From positions 1-33,147 of the forward strand of contig DAOUMU010000477.1 in NCBI GenBank assembly GCA_034409055.1: a DNA stretch of 33,147 nt, given 5' to 3'. Made by a program: the position numbers and the translations under genes. The DNA is from DAOUMU01 sp034409055. Lineage in GTDB: Bacteria > Chloroflexota > Anaerolineae > 4572-78 > J111. The stretch's first letter is position 1. Each line of letters opens with the position of its first letter. Of this stretch, positions 23,951-31,027 are shown piece after piece. Under the pieces are notes generated by a model. That model made no database searches. It was not told the DNA's origin and was given only the letters and a program-made list of their open reading frames with translations.

Positions 23951-23974
23951 AAGTTTGCAAGTTGGTAAGTTAGA
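23951..23974. repeat. Short octamer array
   Basis: AAGTTTGC, AAGTTGGT and AAGTTAGA, three 8-bp units in the gap between the GT-C-like gene and the small transporter gene. It is weak on its own and listed because similar arrays recur in the window. Confidence 0.4.
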
Positions 23975-23985
23975 ACGTTTAACGT

Positions 23986-25614
23986 CTAAGGTTTTAAAAT
24001 CAACAAATCATTTTTGGTAAAGACAATCTTATAATCCGATAAATGCTTTGGCTGGCCCAAGGCCCGCTCGGAAGGGCCGTAAATAATGAAATCGACCGGG
24101 GGCGAGACGGTCTCAATTTCGCCCCGATAAAAAGCTTCGGCCATCGCTTTTTTAGTCTCGGCCTCGATGGTCTCAAACGGATGGCCATAAAAAGCCCGGG
24201 CTCCGGTTTGGCCGGGGACAAACATGCCCAGGCGGGGTGAGGCCAGAATGACATCGCCGGCTGTACTATTTTCACGCAGCCAGATGAGAGCTTCTACCTC
24301 TTCTTGACGCAACAAGAACAAAGCCGTTGTTCCTGACTCGGTGGGCGGTTGTAACATCCCGATTAAGGGTAGGCTCCAAACAAAGAGGGTCCCCAACGCC
24401 CCCACGGTAACCACACCATTGGTTATCAAGCGACGGTGGCTTAATTTTAACCGGCTGTGGCCCAACCAGCGTGTTAAGCCGATGGCAGCCAGGATACACA
24501 CGGGAACGTGCAAGCCGTTAATCAGTCGCCGCTGTAAATCAAAAGGCAGGTAAACCAGGATCACCGTTACGACTGCCCACAGTAAAACCAACCCCTCGCC
24601 CAACTTCGGGTTGTCTCGATTACTACGCACAATCAGCCATCCCCCTACCATTGCCAGGAGACCAAGCAATCCATAGCCAAGCAGGAAATCTAAAATCGCC
24701 GGTGCGGTGGTGACATTTTGAGCAGACCAACCGGCCATAATTGGATGGGTGACCGAGAGCCAGTAATCGTAAGCGATAACAGGCGCTGAAAACAGGCCGA
24801 CGCCAAGTGTAGGCCAAATTTGAGGCCAGGGCAAGCGACGGCGGGTCACGTAGAGCCAGCTTAAAAATACGGCCAGAATAGCCCAAACGGTGAGCAGCGC
24901 AAAGGGTAAGATCAAGGCTAAAGCCAGAGCAGCCAAGCCGGCCCATAAAACAGATTGGGAATTGGGGATGGGGGATGGGGGATTTTGAGGTGGGTGAGGA
25001 GTGGTGCCTGGTGCCTCGGAAGCGGTAGGCCAGGCGACTCGTTGAAAAATAATCAGCATAAGCGCCATCCCCAACGGAAAGTGAGGATTGGCATAGAGAC
25101 TGTAGGGCACAAAGGCTTCGGGGACCCACAGGTCAATCGGAAATGCGCCGAAGATGGCCCCCAACCAACCTAAACCGGAAGCGCTGATGAGCAAAACAAA
25201 AGCCAACCGTCGCTCATATGGATGCGGTGTCACCTGAGCGATGAAACGAAAGGCGACCAATAGCAGGCAAAACCCGGCAGCCAACCGAGCCAGGTGAAAA
25301 ATCCAGATAAGGGGGAGACCGGTTAAAGCAGCCAGGTGTCCTAAGGCCAGATAAAAGGTAAAGATAAAAGCGCCCTCGTGCGGTTCCGGGGTGTAGGTTA
25401 AATGGAATAACCAGTTACCTTCAACCCCCTGCTGCATCTTGGCCATATAAGAGTGAGCATCAAAGGGGTTAACCAGAATACCGGCAAATTGCCACCCCTC
25501 CGGCGCGATCCGAGCGGCGATGATATATGGCAGGCAACTGAGAAGCAAGATAGCTATTGACCAACCGCTGGCCCAACGCCAGGCTTGTGGCCTAATCTCG
25601 GCTCTGTGAGACAT
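23986..25614 (-). CDS. Multipass GT-C-like membrane protein (putative glycosyltransferase)
   Basis: 542 residues with about 11 membrane helices and a soluble C-terminal tail. After the first helix comes LVNPFDAHSYMAKMQQG, an acidic first-loop motif of the kind used as catalytic Asp by GT-C enzymes (ArnT, PMT and Alg families), followed by aromatic-rich TYTPEPHEGAFIFTFYLALG. The C-terminus (VEALIWLRENSTAGDVILASP; GMFVPGQTGARAFYGH) is the periplasm-side domain seen in many such proteins. A lipid-linked sugar donor is inferred. The ATG at 25614 overlaps the upstream stop as TGATG, indicating translational coupling to the hydrolase gene. A Pro-rich loop (TTPHPPQNPPSPIPNSQS) is encoded by a heptamer array. 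Confidence 0.75.
   Translation of the reverse strand: MSHRAEIRPQAWRWASGWSIAILLLSCLPYIIAARIAPEGWQFAGILVNPFDAHSYMAKMQQGVEGNWLFHLTYTPEPHEGAFIFTFYLALGHLAALTGLPLIWIFHLARLAAGFCLLLVAFRFIAQVTPHPYERRLAFVLLISASGLGWLGAIFGAFPIDLWVPEAFVPYSLYANPHFPLGMALMLIIFQRVAWPTASEAPGTTPHPPQNPPSPIPNSQSVLWAGLAALALALILPFALLTVWAILAVFLSWLYVTRRRLPWPQIWPTLGVGLFSAPVIAYDYWLSVTHPIMAGWSAQNVTTAPAILDFLLGYGLLGLLAMVGGWLIVRSNRDNPKLGEGLVLLWAVVTVILVYLPFDLQRRLINGLHVPVCILAAIGLTRWLGHSRLKLSHRRLITNGVVTVGALGTLFVWSLPLIGMLQPPTESGTTALFLLRQEEVEALIWLRENSTAGDVILASPRLGMFVPGQTGARAFYGHPFETIEAETKKAMAEAFYRGEIETVSPPVDFIIYGPSERALGQPKHLSDYKIVFTKNDLLILKP
24957..24984. repeat. Heptamer tandem array inside the GT-C-like gene
   Basis: Four 7-bp units (GGGAATT, GGGGATG, GGGGATG, GGGGATT) within the coding sequence. 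They encode the Pro/Asn/Ser-rich loop of the protein between two membrane helices. Confidence 0.75.
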
Positions 25615-28154
25615 CAGTAAATCCTGAGCAGGTGTGATAAGGGCTCCAACATGTAGATCGTTTTACGACTCTGATCAACCGTCAACTCACCGGCTGGAGT
25701 CGAATGGTTACCCGGATAGATGTTTTTCACGATAAAGTCCTCGGGCGCGATTTGCCACAGGCCTGTTGTTTCCAGGGTCAGCAAGTCACCAGCGGGGGTT
25801 AAAGCGAGAGTCGAGGCGGTGTGCAAGGGAAAGTCACCAGCCCCGGCCACCAGGGCAATTTGATTGAGGGTAGGAGTTTGCCAGACGGTGATACCGCGAT
25901 AATTTGGAGCCAAGGCGCTGAGCGCATACAGCCGATTCCGTTTGGCATCAAAGGCCAGGTCAAGAATCGGCCCGCCCATCAATGAGTTTTGGTCGGTAAC
26001 GACCAGGCTGTCGGCATCAACAGCGACTATTTGTGATACAGCCGGAAAGGAGAGATACAAGTGGCGGGTAGCCCGGTCGAAAATGAGTTGGTCAGGTTGC
26101 TGGTCGAGTGACACTACGGCCAACTGTTGGAACAGATCATCGCTCAAGACCAGCAGGCGTTCGTGTTTGGCATCGGCCACAAACAGGCGCTGGGTAGCCG
26201 CATCCCATGCCATACCCCGCCACCGGCCCAACTTGCGTAGCTGATTGACCACTGTTTTAGTTTGTAAGTCAACCAAGACCAGTTCATCTTCCAACGACAC
26301 GTAAGCGTGGGCTGTGCCGGGCGCGTCGGCGATAATTGCCTGGGGGTTATGTCCTATAAAAACGGTACCTTTGGATTGACGGCTGACCAGGTCGATGATT
26401 TCCAGGCGGCCATCGGCTAAAAGAACAGCGCCCAGGCCGACCTTTTCAGCCACGGCTATCGCCCGTGGCTTGCCAGCCAAGGTCAGGGATGAGGGTTCGG
26501 TGGCTGGGGTCAGAGGTGTTACATTTTCGCCGGTTGATTTTAGAAAAGCAGTGGGCACAATAGCGCCAGGTGGTGTCGTCTGAGGTACTGAGGAGTAGTA
26601 CCATTGATTATCTCGAGGCGTAGAAACTATAATCGGCAAGTAAGTGAACCGGAGGGTACCGGGTTCGTAAACCCGCACCGGGGCAGCCTCGGTCACAAAA
26701 ACCGTATGGCCATTACGCTCGCTACCGCTTAACTGGCTGGTGTAGAGGCCAGGTTTCACTTCAGGATCAACCTTGGCTTTGAAGATGATTTGATAGCCGT
26801 GGGGCTGTAACTCCCCCTCGGGTTTGGCCAGGGCGGCGACAGCATCAAATTGAGGATGCTTGGGATAGGGTGGATAAGGATAAATCCAATCAAAGCGGAC
26901 CCAGTGACCGGACGTATCAACGAGTTGAAAGGGGGTCACGGCCACAACTTCTGGCCAGTTTTGCCAGTAGGTGGCGAAGGCCCCTGAGATATAATTGCTC
27001 CGGTTGGTTTCATTAATTGGGGTAAAGCCTTCAAAGCCAAAAGTATTGTCACCCAATTCATAGCCGGTTTCGGTCAGCATCACTTTTACATTGGAGCGAC
27101 CATCATAATTGAGTAAGGCCAACTCTTGGGTGTAACAGTCAATGGCATAAGTACCATAACGGGCCGTACCGTTGTGGTTATTGTAAGAGTGTGGGTGGTT
27201 ATGGGGATAGCAATGACTGGACCAAACGTCAAAAGCCGCTTTGAAACCGGCTACCTGGAGCATCTGGTTCAGAAAAGCGGTATTACCTGGGGTCAGGGCG
27301 CCATTGATGACTCGAATGCGGGCGTCACCCAGTTGCTTGATGGCCTTAGAAACGGCCACAAAAAAGCGAGCATATTCCGTGGGATTGGGAGCACCGCTCC
27401 ACTCAATCCACAAATCGGGTTCGTTCCACACCTCAATGTAAATAGGATTGGTATCTCGACGGGGTAGGCCGGAAACAAAGTTGGCATAAGCTTGGGCAAT
27501 TTCAGAGTAGTCACCATCGGGACCGGGATCGGGTGCTTGCCAGACCCCATTGACGAAATGTCCCTGCAAGCGTAGAATAGGGATCAGATTGCGGGCATAG
27601 GCTTCCAAGACGTAATTAACCGCACAGTCGCTGGGGGCCGTCGTGCTGGTATCGATGGGATAGAAGAGCTGCTTCACATAACCACTATTCCCGACCAACA
27701 TTTTAGCCCCCTCCAGATGCAGTTCTGGTCCTTCTTGACAGAAGTGCATCAAGGTATGGATACCATAGGGATTGTGCACTTGAATGCCAGCGGCCGGTAG
27801 ATGATACGGTCCCCAGGTCAGGGTTTGTCCATCAACAATTGGCTCGCGACTGTCCATAGGCCAACCTTCACCTAAAGCGAGGGTAGAGCTGGGGACGTAA
27901 GTAAAGCCGACCGGCAGGGTAATGGTGATAACTCCATCGTAAACAATCTGTTCGGTATGGTTGAGAAGTGCAAGATGGTAGGTGGTTTCATAGCCCGGAT
28001 AGGTATCGGTGGCTGAGCCGACGACGGACAAAAACGGATCGACTTGAGAGGCAGCGGATTTGGTAAAAGAAAACAGGAAAGTCAAGGTAATCCAAATTAT
28101 CAAGCTGACTAAGATGAAAAAAAACGGACTAGACCATTTTGATTTTGAACGCAT
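25614..28154 (-). CDS. Secreted clan-A-like glycoside hydrolase nested in DUF11, with beta-propeller
   Basis: An 846-residue protein. A signal anchor occupies residues 8-30. Residues 40-124 match the first half of a DUF11-type beta-sandwich (YHLALLNHTEQIVYDGVITI; DGQTLTWGPYHLPAAG). Residues about 125-450 form a TIM-barrel hydrolase: IYIEVWNEPDLW with Glu245 as acid/base and KVMLTETGYE with Glu362 as nucleophile, as in clan GH-A (GH5/GH39-like). Residues about 452-500 (YQIIFKAKVDPEVKPGLYTS) look like the remaining DUF11 strands. Residues about 555-846 form a YVTN/NHL-like beta-propeller. It probably trims or processes an extracellular polysaccharide. It heads an operon with the GT-C-like gene. 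The Shine-Dalgarno is weak. Confidence 0.82.
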   Translation of the reverse strand: MRSKSKWSSPFFFILVSLIIWITLTFLFSFTKSAASQVDPFLSVVGSATDTYPGYETTYHLALLNHTEQIVYDGVITITLPVGFTYVPSSTLALGEGWPMDSREPIVDGQTLTWGPYHLPAAGIQVHNPYGIHTLMHFCQEGPELHLEGAKMLVGNSGYVKQLFYPIDTSTTAPSDCAVNYVLEAYARNLIPILRLQGHFVNGVWQAPDPGPDGDYSEIAQAYANFVSGLPRRDTNPIYIEVWNEPDLWIEWSGAPNPTEYARFFVAVSKAIKQLGDARIRVINGALTPGNTAFLNQMLQVAGFKAAFDVWSSHCYPHNHPHSYNNHNGTARYGTYAIDCYTQELALLNYDGRSNVKVMLTETGYELGDNTFGFEGFTPINETNRSNYISGAFATYWQNWPEVVAVTPFQLVDTSGHWVRFDWIYPYPPYPKHPQFDAVAALAKPEGELQPHGYQIIFKAKVDPEVKPGLYTSQLSGSERNGHTVFVTEAAPVRVYEPGTLRFTYLPIIVSTPRDNQWYYSSVPQTTPPGAIVPTAFLKSTGENVTPLTPATEPSSLTLAGKPRAIAVAEKVGLGAVLLADGRLEIIDLVSRQSKGTVFIGHNPQAIIADAPGTAHAYVSLEDELVLVDLQTKTVVNQLRKLGRWRGMAWDAATQRLFVADAKHERLLVLSDDLFQQLAVVSLDQQPDQLIFDRATRHLYLSFPAVSQIVAVDADSLVVTDQNSLMGGPILDLAFDAKRNRLYALSALAPNYRGITVWQTPTLNQIALVAGAGDFPLHTASTLALTPAGDLLTLETTGLWQIAPEDFIVKNIYPGNHSTPAGELTVDQSRKTIYMLEPLSHLLRIY

Positions 28155-28239
28155 GTCTTTTTGAGTGCTGATATGGAAATAAGAGAGCTGTTACATTTTG
28201 TCTTGAAAACCAGTCTGGACTCCCTGAGCCTGCAATTGT

Positions 28240-28267
28240 ATTATCCCTTGATAATCGGAATTGTCAA
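28240..28267 (-). promoter_or_regulatory. Promoter of the hydrolase operon
   Basis: On the minus strand a consensus TTGACA (28267-28262), a 16-bp spacer and GATAAT (28245-28240), about 86 bp upstream of the ATG at 28154. Confidence 0.6.
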
Positions 28268-28270
28268 TTA

Positions 28271-28282
28271 CCTGTATACAGG
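28271..28282. promoter_or_regulatory. Perfect 12-bp palindrome between divergent promoters
   Basis: CCTGTATACAGG is a perfect palindrome directly upstream of the minus -35 box and 31 bp upstream of the plus -10 box. The placement suits a dimeric regulator acting on both the hydrolase operon and the kinase pair. No regulator gene is adjacent. Confidence 0.45.
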
Positions 28283-28313
28283 CAAACTTTAACATGCTTA
28301 AATTGTAACAATA

Positions 28314-28322
28314 TGCTATAAT
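28314..28322 (+). promoter_or_regulatory. Extended -10 promoter of the 880-aa protein/kinase pair
   Basis: TGCTATAAT (28314-28322) is a perfect TGn-TATAAT element 62 bp upstream of the ATG at 28385. No good -35 box is present. Confidence 0.6.
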
Positions 28323-28384
28323 CCTACTAGCATTATTAATAGTCCCCAGGTAACCTGTTGGCCAAAACAGGTTGGAGTTTCGTA

Positions 28385-31027
28385 ATGGCAGTATCTTCCT
28401 CAACAGCGGATGAAACAGAAAACACAGCCCCTGAACAGGAGGCTTATCGTCAAGCCGCAGCGGCTACCCTGGCTTCTATTCATGAGGCAGTCTCTACCGC
28501 AGAATTAACCTATTATTCCAATCGTTCTATTGCTGAGGTTGAGGCCCTGCAAGAAGAGGTAGCCAGTGTTATTCCGGCCGGTAATATTGTGGGGCTCGTT
28601 TTAAGCGGCCTGGTTCGTCTCCGGAGTCGTGACTTGCCCGCTGACCAGGCCAAATCTGATGTTAGTGCCTTATTGCGGGGCCTGGAGATGTTGCCTCGCA
28701 GCATTATTCCGAAAACGCGCTATGTGACATTTTTTGCGGGCCCGGCCGCCGTGTTGTCTGCTTATCAAAGATTGCTCGCCCTGGCCGGTAAAGATATAGA
28801 CAGCGCCTTTCCTGATGGCCTCTGGCAGTTTTATCTTGAATTTGCCCTGAGAGAGGATGGTGCCCGCCACGCCAACGAAACGATCGGTTTTCAAAGAGCC
28901 TTGGCCGACTATGGTCTTAATCTCTCCCCAATGGATCAATTAGCCGTCTGGGGTTGTGCAGTCAGCCAGATTTATTTTCAATACGATGAGTTGCTGTATA
29001 ACGAATGGCATGAGCGTGTTTACCTGAACTTGCTTGAGCAAGTTGTGGCTGAAGCCAACCTGGGCCACAAACTCTCTTTTCGGCGATTGAGCCGGGCCTG
29101 GGCCGCTCAACGTCCTTATCAGCGAGGCCAAGATGCCAGGCATGACGAAAATTATCCTCTGTATCGACGACGTCGTTTTGAACGCTTTTTAGAAAGCCGG
29201 TTGGCTTTTCTACCCGAAGTTTATAAAAGTCAGCTAGATCGGACCTATACTCGCCAGCTTGAACAAGAATTGGCGGCCTACCAGCAACAGATGACCATTC
29301 TGGCCACACTTGACCCGGAACGTTACCGTGAGAATCGAACACCTATCCCCCTCTGGCAGGCCAAGATTGGCCTAATATTCCAAGGACGTTACTATTTACT
29401 GCCGGCTTGCCACACTGACCATGTGGGACGTCCCCTTCTCTTTGAAACGCAACAACCCGACGCCTCTTTTTCTCCCTTACAACCAGACTCCGAGGGTAAA
29501 TTATATAATCAGGCGGGGCACTTATTGGAAGTTGACCGTACTGGCCGGGTCTATGATGTCAAGGCCAACCGGGTTTGTGGCTATCTACGGCCAGCTCACT
29601 TTCAAGTTATTCGGCGTCAGGTGGCAGCGATTTTTAATCACCATAGTGATGATATGCCACTGGCTAAACTGGATGAGCAGCTCATTGCCATTGGACGGAC
29701 AGAGCAGGAAAGAGCCCGACGAGAATTACGGGCTGAGACGGTTCAACAGGAGCTAAGAGCACTAAAATTAGCCCCGATTATCATCAACTGGGATGAACAA
29801 GATAGGTCAAAACCGGTGGCCTACATTAGAAGGGGGAAACGAGGGCTCGGCGATCATGCCATAACGATTTTCCGCACGGAAAATTCGATAGTCTTTGACC
29901 AGTCTCACGTCTTTTTTGATGGTACTTGGGGGATGGCTCTCTCCGAAATTTTAACCAATGAGGCCATTTCCTGGGCAGCTTATTTTAATAGTCTGGCTGC
30001 ACCGGAACCAGCCCATCAGTTGCCTTATCACTTACAACTGCCTGTTCAAACAGCGCTAGAAAAATTTCCCCAGAACATCACCCTGGAAGTAGCTGCTGAA
30101 AACACCGGCGTCAACATGAAAGCGTTGTATGCGTTGCACAAATTGTTACCTCAACGTCATCCTGAGCTGAAACTAACCATCAACGATTGGCTGATACTTT
30201 ACCGCTGCGAATTTGGCCACGAATATCGTCCCTCATCAAAAATAGAAGATGCCTTGTTTGAATTTCGAGCTGAAAACACTCTAAAAGCGCAAGAGGTTTA
30301 TACCCTGATCAATGATATTCTGATCAAATCTCAAGTCAATAATCCATCTTTAATGATTCCGATGAATGCGACGGCCACCAGCCCTCGTGAGCGTTTATAC
30401 CCGACTACTTTCCGTAATCCTTTTACCGATCTTTGGACCAACTATCAAAATGCGGCCAGTGCCTTGAGCCGTTATGTCGACACTCAAACTCAAACCGACT
30501 GGGCAATATTTACCGAGGCGAGACGTTCTCTCTTGGCTCAGCTTAACTATTTTGGGCAATTGTTGCGAGCTTATAAGCGAGTCGCCTTGGAGGGGGGGAG
30601 CACCAGTACGGCTACTATCAAGTTGATGGCCCACCTGCCTCCCTACCTCTTAAAATTGTTGGGAGAAATTCCCCAGCGGATTGATATTCTCAACGAAGTG
30701 ATTAAAGGGGAGGAGGTTTTCTCAAATGTAGGTCGGGTGGCCAGAGGCTCATCGCTCTCTCGCTTTATCAGCGCCAAAGATGATAATGAGAATAAAGCTT
30801 TGGTTTGGGGGGTCCTGACCGACGACGATGATATGATGCATCTCTCTTTACGTGATTTTCGACCCCACGTTGTCGCTTTATATGAGTTGGACAGAATTGG
30901 CCTGGCTGAGATGATTGTTAAAGATTATCTGGATGCCTTTGTGACGGGCTTTAACCAATTTGTAGCGAACCTGCTTGAGATTTTGCATGCTAAAGCCACC
31001 CACCCCATTGAGGAGGTTACTGGATAA
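28385..31027 (+). CDS. Unknown 880-aa protein with HxxxDG acyltransferase-like motif
   Basis: Family not recognised. The 880 residues are soluble in character, with no signal peptide or membrane helix. The N-terminal part to about residue 300 is largely helical. Residues about 325-440 look beta-rich (IGLIFQGRYYLLPACHTDHV; EVDRTGRVYDVKANRVCGYL). At 508-513 the sequence HVFFDG follows strand-like ITIFRTENSIVFDQS and precedes the helix TWGMALSEILTNEA. This reproduces the strand-HxxxDG-helix layout of CoA-dependent acyltransferases (carnitine acyltransferase, NRPS condensation, CAT). The C-terminal third is helical and ends in acidic DDDDMMHLSLRDF. The ATG at 28385 has GGAG 7 nt upstream. The stop overlaps the kinase ATG as TAATG, so the two are made together and probably act together. 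Confidence 0.8.
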   Translation: MAVSSSTADETENTAPEQEAYRQAAAATLASIHEAVSTAELTYYSNRSIAEVEALQEEVASVIPAGNIVGLVLSGLVRLRSRDLPADQAKSDVSALLRGLEMLPRSIIPKTRYVTFFAGPAAVLSAYQRLLALAGKDIDSAFPDGLWQFYLEFALREDGARHANETIGFQRALADYGLNLSPMDQLAVWGCAVSQIYFQYDELLYNEWHERVYLNLLEQVVAEANLGHKLSFRRLSRAWAAQRPYQRGQDARHDENYPLYRRRRFERFLESRLAFLPEVYKSQLDRTYTRQLEQELAAYQQQMTILATLDPERYRENRTPIPLWQAKIGLIFQGRYYLLPACHTDHVGRPLLFETQQPDASFSPLQPDSEGKLYNQAGHLLEVDRTGRVYDVKANRVCGYLRPAHFQVIRRQVAAIFNHHSDDMPLAKLDEQLIAIGRTEQERARRELRAETVQQELRALKLAPIIINWDEQDRSKPVAYIRRGKRGLGDHAITIFRTENSIVFDQSHVFFDGTWGMALSEILTNEAISWAAYFNSLAAPEPAHQLPYHLQLPVQTALEKFPQNITLEVAAENTGVNMKALYALHKLLPQRHPELKLTINDWLILYRCEFGHEYRPSSKIEDALFEFRAENTLKAQEVYTLINDILIKSQVNNPSLMIPMNATATSPRERLYPTTFRNPFTDLWTNYQNAASALSRYVDTQTQTDWAIFTEARRSLLAQLNYFGQLLRAYKRVALEGGSTSTATIKLMAHLPPYLLKLLGEIPQRIDILNEVIKGEEVFSNVGRVARGSSLSRFISAKDDNENKALVWGVLTDDDDMMHLSLRDFRPHVVALYELDRIGLAEMIVKDYLDAFVTGFNQFVANLLEILHAKATHPIEEVTG

